Assembly: GCA_029212615.1 (NCBI GenBank)
Contig: JARGPJ010000009.1
Span: forward strand, 1-64,000
Length of the DNA: 64,000 nucleotides
Direction of reading: 5' to 3'
Origin: Verrucomicrobiales bacterium
GTDB taxonomy: Bacteria; Verrucomicrobiota; Verrucomicrobiia; Verrucomicrobiales; DEV007
Positions within the stretch are counted from its first letter, which is position 1; the number at the start of each line of letters is the position of its first letter. Shown in pieces: positions 8,942 through 17,037 of this stretch. The position numbers and the translations under genes are program-made. The notes beneath the pieces are model-generated. The model saw only the letters and a program-made list of their open reading frames with translations, ran no database searches and had not been told where the DNA came from.

Positions 8942-10194
8942 TTCGCCGTCGCCTCCACCCGCTCAATGACATCACCACGCTCCACCCGCTTCGTCGGCTC
9001 CCAAACACTATTGGAAACGCCGCGCTGAAATGCGACCCAGCCGAGAAAGACCGCACCATTCATGGCATAGAAGTACCGGATAAAGCGAAAGAACTTTACA
9101 TGTGGGGCAATGCGCAGGCTCATCCCCCAATCCAACAAGGCGAGGAGGACCGAAGTCAGGAGGCCTCCCAATGGGATTAAGTAAAGTGGATTCAGTGCCG
9201 AAAGGATCACCACAGAGATTGTCATCAGCACCAACAGGTGCGGACCAAACCAGCGAATACCTTTGTGTGACCAGAAGGCAAAAGCATTCGCCAATCTCCC
9301 GTTCCACGGCAAAAAGAAGTTCCCGAAATGGCTCAAGTTCTGAAAATTTCCCGTCGCAATCCTGGTTTTACGACGGAACTCCTCCTCAATCTCCACCGAA
9401 ACCGATTCGTAGACTTCTGCCTCAAGGTCTACGATCGCTTTCGATCCAGTCTTAAGGCAGGCCATCGTCTGATAAAAATCGTCAACAATGTATTCCTCCG
9501 GGACCGGGGCAAACAGTTCCGCTCTCAAGGCATAACAGGCACCAAAACCTCCCATCATATTTCCCCATAAGACCCCTTCAAAATACTTGGTTTGATTCTC
9601 TCTCCCCACATACGCCTCCTCTTCATGACCAATTCCCGTGTGGTTGATTTGCTTATCCCTGACGCAGGATCCGATCATCCCGACATCACTCCGCTTCAGA
9701 TGGCGAACCATATTCCGCAGTGCCTTTTCGGACCAGGCTACATTCGCATCACATAGAACAAAGGCGGCGTTTTCCCGGTCTAAAAAGGAGTCAGCAGCAT
9801 CCTTCGCCAACTGATTGACTATTCTGATTTTCCCATTTCGTCCCGGGAAGATCTTTAGGTCCAACTCCGGATGATTTCTCTGAAACCCCTGAATAATTTC
9901 ATGGCTTCGATCAGTCGACCCATCAGACCCTATCAAAACTCTAATTTTATCTTTCGGGTAATCGGATTCAAAAATACTTTGCAGCGTCTCGCTAAGAACA
10001 GCTTCCTCGTTATAGACCGCCATGAGCACGGCGACCTCGGGGAACTCTTCTTCTTCCACAAAACGTTCACCGGAAAGCGGCCGCCCCTGACCAAGAGTCT
10101 TCAGAAGCCAGGGATAGATAGCGTAGCTGAACCCCAGGAGAACCACCGGGGACCAGAAGACCACCTGGAGAAGGATAATGACAGAGTTCTCCAT
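8938..10194 (-). CDS. Membrane glycosyltransferase family 2
   Basis: 418 residues. An N-terminal membrane segment is followed by a GT-A domain: VAVLMAVYNEE, IGSDGSTDRSHEII, CDANVAW (DXD-like), GGFGACYALRAELF, DDFYQTM (acid-acid motif) and RRKTR. Two or three C-terminal membrane helices follow. This is the architecture of processive or membrane-bound GT2 enzymes of exopolysaccharide synthesis. The ATG at 10194 is chosen because a GGAGGG sits upstream and the preceding gene stops two bases before. A longer frame to 10242 would overlap that gene. It probably extends the lipid-linked repeat or transfers a branch sugar. Confidence 0.9.
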   Translation of the reverse strand: MENSVIILLQVVFWSPVVLLGFSYAIYPWLLKTLGQGRPLSGERFVEEEEFPEVAVLMAVYNEEAVLSETLQSIFESDYPKDKIRVLIGSDGSTDRSHEIIQGFQRNHPELDLKIFPGRNGKIRIVNQLAKDAADSFLDRENAAFVLCDANVAWSEKALRNMVRHLKRSDVGMIGSCVRDKQINHTGIGHEEEAYVGRENQTKYFEGVLWGNMMGGFGACYALRAELFAPVPEEYIVDDFYQTMACLKTGSKAIVDLEAEVYESVSVEIEEEFRRKTRIATGNFQNLSHFGNFFLPWNGRLANAFAFWSHKGIRWFGPHLLVLMTISVVILSALNPLYLIPLGGLLTSVLLALLDWGMSLRIAPHVKFFRFIRYFYAMNGAVFLGWVAFQRGVSNSVWEPTKRVERGDVIERVEATAK

Positions 10195-10196
10195 GC

Positions 10197-11768
10197 TCAG
10201 TGAGCCCTCCTTTCTTCCCTCTCTTCGAAATTGAAATCGCAATCAATTAAATGGTGCCCGCCACCATCGAATCCCGTTGCGCGACCTTGAAACAACTCGT
10301 CTTCCCTGTGATCAAGAAGCCCTTCGAATTCCTCATCAATGATGACCTGAGGCACTTGCTGACCGATCGACTCACGATAGCTCAGAAAACACGCGCGGTT
10401 ATAGAAGAATTGAGGGAGAGCCATCATGAAACCGAAGAGGACTCCGGTGAATCGCTCATCGAATGGATTACGCGTGATACTCTCACTAAGGACGGCCCAC
10501 ATCGCGACAAAAGGCAGAAACATCAGAAAGGAATCCCAGGCCCTCGGTCCCATCACGGTTTTGGAAACAAGTCGAGCTGAATGGAGGCTCAGTCCCATCG
10601 GGATGAAGAAAGCAAGAAGCGTGATCCCGATTCCAACAAATCCCGTCGCAAACAGGGTGTATGTCCAAATGCTGTGCCCTGCCGTGTATATCTCATCAGG
10701 GAACTGGTGTCGGTCATTCGGGTAGACGAGAAACAACTCTGGAAAATAACTTTCATCCCAGTAGTAGGAGGCGCCCAGGCCCTTCCCGTAGATAAAACTG
10801 TGTGGCTCCTTTGCGAGAATGTCCCACATCGACTTCGCCTCTGCTTTACGCATGAGAGAGGAAAGATCCTCCGTCGTCGCTCCGCCTTCGCCCCGATTAT
10901 CAAACATCCGCTGGTACCACCGGTCAGCGAGGTTGGGCTGAACCAGGGCAACGCCGAGAATCAGAAAAACCATCGCGACCGCCATTGCAAAGAGTGGCCC
11001 GATCTTCTTCAAAGGAAACTTCAGGTCATACATTTTCCATATGATACCGAGGACAAGGCATCCGCTTGCCATCATAAATGAGACAGCGATAGGCAAAGCA
11101 AGGCTTCGCGTAATGGAAATAGCGGCTACCGCCAGAGGCACCCCGAAGATCAACAGGCTCCACCAGGTAAACTTCCGTCGAAGGAGGAAAGCGCATCCCA
11201 CCCAGGCGAAGAGAAATCGCATCGACGGACTGAGGATTTCCATACGGATTTCAGAGAGAGGAATCCCTGTCTGGGTCGCACCAAAAAAGAAACGCCAGCA
11301 AACATTCGTCATCGCAGCAATGAGGAACCACCTCACCGCTTCACCGGGTCGCATTCCGACCGCTGCACATACCAGCGTTGCATTCAGTCCGAATCCGACA
11401 AGCAACGATGGAATCGCGAGACGCAATATTCGCCCCATCTCGTTTCCCCAGGCAAAGGAGACACCGATACTCGCGATAGTATAGCCCCACCAGAGAAGGA
11501 CGAGGTAGATCCCCGGTCGAACGAAGAGATGCTTGAAACCGAAAAGCGAGATCAGTCCACCCGCTCCCATTGCCGCCATCAGGAAAATATATTGAACCAG
11601 GGAACCGCCGGTCTTTGTCGCTCCAAAACCGATATCCGGAGAGCGATAATCGAAGACAAATGAAAAGAGGAAGACCACGAAGAGGGTACGGAACCATTTC
11701 AATGCCCCGGTCGCAGGTGCGTCGATTTCCGCCTGCTCACTTGCAGATGCTTTCTTCAGCAAGTTCAA
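10197..11768 (-). CDS. O-antigen ligase/polymerase-like membrane protein
   Basis: 523 residues with about 10-12 predicted membrane helices and one large extracytoplasmic loop in the second half (around HSFIYGKGLGASYYW to HQFPDEIYTAGHSIW). This is the usual topology of Wzy polymerases and O-antigen ligases. Such proteins are too divergent to place precisely, so the polymerase role is inferred from position between the priming transferase and the glycosyltransferases. The start appears to be TTG at 11768: no ATG or GTG occurs before the first membrane helix, and AAGGAG precedes the TTG, in the end of the upstream gene. The gap to that gene's stop is 4 bases. Confidence 0.8.
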   Translation of the reverse strand: MNLLKKASASEQAEIDAPATGALKWFRTLFVVFLFSFVFDYRSPDIGFGATKTGGSLVQYIFLMAAMGAGGLISLFGFKHLFVRPGIYLVLLWWGYTIASIGVSFAWGNEMGRILRLAIPSLLVGFGLNATLVCAAVGMRPGEAVRWFLIAAMTNVCWRFFFGATQTGIPLSEIRMEILSPSMRFLFAWVGCAFLLRRKFTWWSLLIFGVPLAVAAISITRSLALPIAVSFMMASGCLVLGIIWKMYDLKFPLKKIGPLFAMAVAMVFLILGVALVQPNLADRWYQRMFDNRGEGGATTEDLSSLMRKAEAKSMWDILAKEPHSFIYGKGLGASYYWDESYFPELFLVYPNDRHQFPDEIYTAGHSIWTYTLFATGFVGIGITLLAFFIPMGLSLHSARLVSKTVMGPRAWDSFLMFLPFVAMWAVLSESITRNPFDERFTGVLFGFMMALPQFFYNRACFLSYRESIGQQVPQVIIDEEFEGLLDHREDELFQGRATGFDGGGHHLIDCDFNFEEREERRAH

Positions 11769-11772
11769 GGAT

Positions 11773-13245
11773 CTAACAAGCTCCTTCCCGTTTAATGAAT
11801 GTTAGGAACATGATCTGAAAATCGAGAAGCACATTCCAGTTTTCGATATAGTGAAGGTCAAAGCGTACCCGCTCAGACAGGTCCGTGTCTCCCCGTAAGC
11901 CGTTTACCTGAGCCCAGCCAGTGATTCCCGGCTTGATATTGTGTCTGGCGTTATAGTGCGGAATATCCTCTTTGAACTCCTCGATCAACTCCGGGCGCTC
12001 AGGGCGCGGTCCGACCAGGCTCATCTCCCCGGTCAGCACATTCCAGAATTGGGGGATTTCGTCGATATTCAATCGACGCATTAGACCTCCAATTTTCAAA
12101 ACGCGGGGATCACCCTTCACGGTCCATCCAACCCCACTCTTTTCTGCATCCAGCTTCATGCTGCGAAGCTTAATCATTTCAAAAACCTTCCCGTTGGCAC
12201 CGAGACGTCGCTGACGATAGAAAATGGGACCGGGACTTTCGTGCTTAATCATTAAACCGAAGACGGCAATGATGGGAGCTGAGAGGCACACTCCGACAAG
12301 ACCTCCCAGAATATCAACAGCCCTTTTGAGAACCTGATTTACCGTAGAATGCAGAGGCAACCTCGAAATTCCGAGAATGGGAACACCTCCGACCGACTCA
12401 AGATGGAGTCCGCTGATGAGAACCCGGAAACACGTTGGGACCAGTTTAAATTCGACCATTTCCTTCTCACAAATCGAAGCGATCTGCATCAAATTCCCGG
12501 ACTTCAACGCATCGTCAGCAACGATCACGGTCTGACAAACCCTGAGCTGGAGAAGAGCTTCAAGGGTTTCGAACGAGCCCATTACCGGCATATTCGACGG
12601 GACGGGGGTTTGAAACACGCCATCGGGAGGCGTGATCACACCGACGACGTCAAAGGGGCGGTCCGTTGCCCCGGAGAACATTTCAATGGCACGGGCAAAA
12701 TCTTCGCTCCATCCCACCACAAGAGCACGATGCCGGAGGCTGCTCGACGTTTCTTCACGGTTGATGACACGCCAGAGAATCCCCCGCCAGACCGGAAGAA
12801 CCGTCAGCATCAGAACCAATCCGATCGCACAGAAAATACGGGAAATGGGAGGATCAAATTTCAGGACGAGCGTAAGGGTCAGATAAGCGACGATCCAGAC
12901 AATTGAGGACTTCACCAGCCCCTTAAGGGTACTGGTGTATGAGAGCAGACTCTCACGTGAATAGATCCCAAAGTTCACGAGCGCTGACATCATTAAGACG
13001 ACTCCAAGTATGATGTGCCCGAGATAGTCGATGGGAACCATCGACTCGTTTGCAGGAACACCAACAGCCGCAATGGGAGAATCAAATCGGATCCATTGAG
13101 CAAGAAGGAGCGAGAACGAAACGGCAAGAAAGTCACAGACAAACGCGCCCCCAACCAACTTGTGATACTGGGCTGCCGACGTAGACGCAGACTGCTTCAA
13201 AGGAAGCGATCCGGGCGATACGGCAGTCGTAGGAAAGAGGCTCAT
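11773..13245 (-). CDS. Polyprenyl-phosphate sugar-1-phosphate transferase (WcaJ type)
   Basis: 490 residues. Four or five N-terminal membrane segments precede a Rossmann-like central domain (RALVVGWSEDFARAIEMF). The C-terminal bacterial sugar transferase domain begins at KRAVDILGG and continues with ESPGPIFYRQRRLG, FEMIKLRSM, LRRLNIDEIPQFWNVL and GEMSLVGPRPERPE. Enzymes of this type load the first sugar phosphate onto undecaprenyl phosphate and so start each exopolysaccharide repeat. It is the second gene of the operon, 67 bases after the Wzc-like gene. The long form with the central domain is the one commonly found in exosortase-linked EPS loci. Confidence 0.93.
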   Translation of the reverse strand: MSLFPTTAVSPGSLPLKQSASTSAAQYHKLVGGAFVCDFLAVSFSLLLAQWIRFDSPIAAVGVPANESMVPIDYLGHIILGVVLMMSALVNFGIYSRESLLSYTSTLKGLVKSSIVWIVAYLTLTLVLKFDPPISRIFCAIGLVLMLTVLPVWRGILWRVINREETSSSLRHRALVVGWSEDFARAIEMFSGATDRPFDVVGVITPPDGVFQTPVPSNMPVMGSFETLEALLQLRVCQTVIVADDALKSGNLMQIASICEKEMVEFKLVPTCFRVLISGLHLESVGGVPILGISRLPLHSTVNQVLKRAVDILGGLVGVCLSAPIIAVFGLMIKHESPGPIFYRQRRLGANGKVFEMIKLRSMKLDAEKSGVGWTVKGDPRVLKIGGLMRRLNIDEIPQFWNVLTGEMSLVGPRPERPELIEEFKEDIPHYNARHNIKPGITGWAQVNGLRGDTDLSERVRFDLHYIENWNVLLDFQIMFLTFIKREGAC

Positions 13246-13312
13246 GGATGAAAAAAGCGGAAAACGTGAAAATTATAAGAAAAGGCAAGAAAATGGATGC
13301 AGCAGGAAGGGA

Positions 13313-15493
13313 TCAGGAAACAGGTGAAGTGAGGGGAGAGGCTCCTGTTGACGTCATTGGTAGCGACCTTGCCGTTCCCTCGACGTAGGCCATTTGCGCC
13401 GCATTGGATTCGCTGCTGCCGTTGAGGACACAACCGACGAGGTTCGACCTCATCCTCTGGAGTTCTCTCATTGCCCGACGCGCCGACTCAGTCTGCGTTT
13501 CACCGGCCCGGACGACGAGAACGACCACATCCGCATGTCGTGAGTAGGTGAGACCATCCGACACAATATTCAGCGGCGAAGTATCAATAATGACGCAGTC
13601 GAAAGATGAATAGGCTTCGTTCAACATCTTCGCAAAGATCTCACCGTTCATCGGTTCACCTGTATTCGAAGTGTAACGACCACAGGAAAGTAGAAAGAGA
13701 TCTTTAAAGACCGTTTCTTCACAGAGATTCTGTGAGGCGAGTTCACCCTCTTTTGCCTGACCTTTGAGAGGATCGACAAAGATGCTGGCCATGCGCGGCT
13801 TACAGAAATCGGCATCAACGAGAAGCGTTCGATAACCCATGTTAGCCTGGAGCACCGCAAGGTTAGCCGCACAGAAGCTTTTCCCTTCTCCAGGGGAAGC
13901 GCTCGTGATCATAACGCTTCGAGGACTGTGTGCTGACAGTGATGTGCGCAGTGAACGAAATCCTTCACTCACGATTGAACTCGGTTCACGAGTGACAAAC
14001 AAGGAATCCTTCAGATCCCAGTTTTTATCGAATGCCTTCGGAATCTGGGCCAGCACCGAAAGAGCCAGGGTCGACTCAACCTGCTTTCGGCTGTTCAGGG
14101 TTCGGTCCAGCAATCCCATTCCAATGATGAGAACCACACCACACATGGAGCCGAAGACACCGGCAATAGCGAGAGTCAGCTTCTTCTTCGGCGCGACCGG
14201 CTTTGACGGAACGAGCGGTTCACTGAAGACGCGAATAACCGTCTCATCCACACTCTGCGTCACATCAGTATCATTGATGCTGTCGATAAGGCGCTGATAG
14301 GTTGAATAAGCCGCATCAACCGCCCCCTTCAAAGTCCGGAACTCTTTCCGAATACCATCCGCTTCAATCAGCTTTCCTTTTTGCTCCTGAACGGACGCCT
14401 TCAGGCGCTTCTCATGTTCGACGGCTCGCTCGTAGGACTTTTCGATGGAGTCTCCGACCGTCTGCGCAACCAGTTTGACCTGCTCCTCCTGGCCCTGCAA
14501 ATCGAGCAGATAGTCATTGTAGGTAGGATGACTCGGCTGATACTGTGACTTGATCTTGGCAAACTCACCCCGCTTTAAATTTCGCGCGAGAAGGAGCTTT
14601 TGAATGTGATCCTGCGATCCATACCCTCCGATCTCGAAGACACGTTCGATGTCGTTTGAATCAATCGCCTGATACTGCTCATACTCTGACTTTCTCAGAA
14701 GAGTCTGATTCTCTGCTTCGCTGAGCATCCGGTCGAGATCAGAAAGTTTGGTTGCGACGTAGTCCTTGTCGTCATCAAGAGCGACATCAGCATTCTCGAG
14801 CCGAAACGCCTGCAGCTTCTCTTCGGCGATGGAGAGTCTCGCCAGTTGCAGCTCCGCCTCCTTCTCAAGCATTTCCCTCGAGTCCTGTGCTGAATTGAGG
14901 TTTTGCTCCCGAATCAGTGCTTGAAACTCTTCAATGAAACCCACCGTCATCTCCTGAGCTCGCTCCGGAGAGGTGTCCTTTACCGAGACATCAATGATAC
15001 GGGTCCCCCGGCGCAACTCCGCGTTAATATTGCGACTAATGATCTCGACAATCTCTGAATCCGGGTATCCGCCCTCCTGAGGTTTAAGGAAATCAGGATC
15101 GTTCCGAAGATCGAGCCTCTCGACAACCCGGAGAATCACAGAGCTGTTGCGAATCCCTTCGGCCATCGACTTCAATGCGTCGAGTGTTTCCCAGCTAGCC
15201 TGTTTCACCCCCTTGATGTCAATGAAGGCGGCCCCTTCGTTTTTGGGCTCCACGTAAATCACGGCCGACGATTGATAAACCTTCGGCGCCACCATGAGAT
15301 AGAGCACGGCAAGGCCGATAAATCCTGCGGCCACTACCGCAGCGAGCCAGAGTCTTTTCCTCACGACATGCAGGAGCCGGCTCAAATCCAAAGTCGGAAA
15401 TCCCGGGAAAAGAGCATCGGAAGACGCGGGTTGGCTGGGGCCTGCACCAAATTGATTCATTCGCTTATCTTGAGCGTCACGAGATGCGCTCAT
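13313..15493 (-). CDS. Wzc-like polysaccharide co-polymerase with tyrosine-kinase domain
   Basis: 726 residues. A Wzz domain is bounded by membrane segments near residues 50-70 and about 430-450, with a long coiled-coil-rich periplasmic part between them. A cytoplasmic BY-kinase/ParA-like ATPase follows: Walker A ASPGEGKS, Walker A' LLVDADFCKPRM, Walker B CVIIDTSPL. It sets chain length and controls export. The C-terminus ends PLTSPVS and has no tyrosine cluster, the usual autophosphorylation site, so signalling may differ. First gene of the EPS operon, with an AT-rich upstream region. No strong ribosome-binding site is visible; the ATG at 15460 is an alternative. Confidence 0.92.
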   Translation of the reverse strand: MSASRDAQDKRMNQFGAGPSQPASSDALFPGFPTLDLSRLLHVVRKRLWLAAVVAAGFIGLAVLYLMVAPKVYQSSAVIYVEPKNEGAAFIDIKGVKQASWETLDALKSMAEGIRNSSVILRVVERLDLRNDPDFLKPQEGGYPDSEIVEIISRNINAELRRGTRIIDVSVKDTSPERAQEMTVGFIEEFQALIREQNLNSAQDSREMLEKEAELQLARLSIAEEKLQAFRLENADVALDDDKDYVATKLSDLDRMLSEAENQTLLRKSEYEQYQAIDSNDIERVFEIGGYGSQDHIQKLLLARNLKRGEFAKIKSQYQPSHPTYNDYLLDLQGQEEQVKLVAQTVGDSIEKSYERAVEHEKRLKASVQEQKGKLIEADGIRKEFRTLKGAVDAAYSTYQRLIDSINDTDVTQSVDETVIRVFSEPLVPSKPVAPKKKLTLAIAGVFGSMCGVVLIIGMGLLDRTLNSRKQVESTLALSVLAQIPKAFDKNWDLKDSLFVTREPSSIVSEGFRSLRTSLSAHSPRSVMITSASPGEGKSFCAANLAVLQANMGYRTLLVDADFCKPRMASIFVDPLKGQAKEGELASQNLCEETVFKDLFLLSCGRYTSNTGEPMNGEIFAKMLNEAYSSFDCVIIDTSPLNIVSDGLTYSRHADVVVLVVRAGETQTESARRAMRELQRMRSNLVGCVLNGSSESNAAQMAYVEGTARSLPMTSTGASPLTSPVS

Positions 15494-15763
15494 TATCTAA
15501 AATATGAAAAATACTATTAATATAAATTTAAGGCCATTCTTAGACCTTTCAAGGCTAATCCTTAAATTATTATAAATATCATAATTAAAAGAACAGAAAC
15601 ATCACGCCTGCTTAGTTGTTCGAATTTCTTTGCAATAGGCGGAGCCAGCGTTTGCAAGGGAATCGAGAGCGAGTAAACTTTGAAGCGTATCGCAGACACT
15701 GCTTTTCTGGTAACCGGATCACCGTTTGCAGAGTGGCAATGCTTCGGCCACTTATACGACAGG
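15494..15763. promoter_or_regulatory. AT-rich divergent promoter region
   Basis: The 270 bases between the divergent EPS operon and ExbB gene contain a block of about 110 bases (15490-15600) that is far richer in A+T than its surroundings. A TATAAT reads on the minus strand at 15569-15574, and AATTAT/ATAATT arms flank 15565-15586. This is the likely promoter region of the whole EPS operon. No matching -35 box was convincing, and the exact start sites are not determined. Confidence 0.5.
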
Positions 15764-16555
15764 ATGAATCAACGTTTCCTACCTCTCTCGCTCCTTCTCA
15801 CGTTTCTCAGCACGGGCTGGGTGCATGCTCAAGAGTCCGCAGAAGCAGCCCCTGCAACCGACCCACTCGAAGCAGCCCAGTCAATCCTCGACTACCTCCT
15901 GGAAGGCGGGCCGTTTCTGATGATTCCCCTGGCCGCCCTCTCCTTTATCGCGGTGCTGCTCATTATTTTCTACTCCTTCACGATTCGACAGGGAGCAGTT
16001 GTCAGCGATAAATTCATGAATGCCGCTGACGCACTGATTCGTAAACAGGACTACCTCGGCCTTATCGCGGTCTGTAACCGGGAGAACGAGTGCATTGCCC
16101 GGATCGTCTACAAAACGCTGGATTTCGCGACGAAGAACCCAACCGCCAGCTTCGATGAAGTTCGTGAGGTGACCGAAGCTGAGGGAACCCGCCAGGCAAG
16201 TCTCCTCAACAACCGAATCAGCTATCTCAACGACATCAGCCGCGTCGCTCCCATGGTCGGCCTCTTCGGGACAGTCGTCGGCATGATCAAAGCATTCGAA
16301 AGTATCGGAAAATCCTCGGGGGTACAACACATGGAACTGGCCCCCGGTGTCGCTCAGGCGCTTGTTACCACCGCCGCCGGCCTTGTCGTCAGTATTCCGG
16401 CACTGATCTTTTACTCTATTTTCCGGGGGCGTGTCCAAAAGCTGATTGCCGAGCTCGAAGCGGCCATGACCCACATCATGGCACTCCTCGCCGCCCAGTA
16501 TAAACGCGCCAACTACCGCGCAAGTTCACGTCGTGAAGGCGGAGAAGCAGAGTAA
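15764..16555 (+). CDS. exbB: ExbB/TolQ/MotA proton channel protein
   Basis: 263 residues. A signal-peptide-like N-terminus (to about residue 22, WVHAQ) is followed by three membrane helices, around 40-65, 175-200 and 210-235. The family core is LNDISRVAPMVGLFGTVVGM followed by the helix with ALVTTAAGLVVSIPAL. It forms the proton-driven stator with ExbD in the inner membrane. The start at ATG 15764 gives the leader peptide; an in-frame TTG at 15680 would add 28 residues that look non-coding. ExbD follows after 29 bases and a large TPR protein after that. No TonB gene is in the window. Confidence 0.9.
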   Translation: MNQRFLPLSLLLTFLSTGWVHAQESAEAAPATDPLEAAQSILDYLLEGGPFLMIPLAALSFIAVLLIIFYSFTIRQGAVVSDKFMNAADALIRKQDYLGLIAVCNRENECIARIVYKTLDFATKNPTASFDEVREVTEAEGTRQASLLNNRISYLNDISRVAPMVGLFGTVVGMIKAFESIGKSSGVQHMELAPGVAQALVTTAAGLVVSIPALIFYSIFRGRVQKLIAELEAAMTHIMALLAAQYKRANYRASSRREGGEAE

Positions 16556-16584
16556 AACTGCCCTCTGAAACAATAAGCTGAATC

Positions 16585-17001
16585 ATGAAATTCCGGGAAA
16601 CCACCAGCCAGCAGGGAGCCGAGTTAGAGCTCGCCCCCATGATTGACGTGGTCTTTCTGCTCCTCATCTTCTTCATTGTGACCTGGCAATTCGCCCGCTT
16701 CGAACGTGACATGGATATTTCCGTCCCGGCGGCCGAGGAAGCTGAGGATACCGATCGCCAGGCGGGGGAAATTATTGTTAATGTGAAGGAAGACGGCACC
16801 ATCGTCCTCAACGGACGCGATGTCAGTGAGGCGGAGTTACTCGCCAAATTACAAGCCATCTCGGAGGCCTACCCCGATCAGGCAGTGATTTTACGGGGAT
16901 CCTCAGACGCCAATTTTCAAGCGATCATCAATGTGCTGGATCAAATCAAGAAGGCCGGAATTTGGAATGTCGCCTTTGCCACGACAAAACCCCAATCGTA
17001 A
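16585..17001 (+). CDS. exbD: ExbD/TolR family protein
   Basis: 138 residues. A short cytoplasmic N-terminus leads into one membrane helix, APMIDVVFLLLIFFIV, carrying the conserved aspartate that conducts protons. A periplasmic domain follows, with the usual IIVNVKEDGTIVLNG and VILRGSSDANFQAIINVLD strands. It works with the ExbB protein encoded just upstream to convert proton-motive force into movement of an outer-membrane or periplasmic partner. Length and layout are typical for the family. Confidence 0.92.
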   Translation: MKFRETTSQQGAELELAPMIDVVFLLLIFFIVTWQFARFERDMDISVPAAEEAEDTDRQAGEIIVNVKEDGTIVLNGRDVSEAELLAKLQAISEAYPDQAVILRGSSDANFQAIINVLDQIKKAGIWNVAFATTKPQS

Positions 17002-17037
17002 CGTTTTTTTGACAGGCACCCCTGTCCACCTTCAGGC

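Noticed and set aside
15490..15600. AT-rich block as a sign of horizontal transfer
   Set aside because: It is confined to a divergent intergenic region and is better explained as promoter DNA; flanking genes have ordinary composition.
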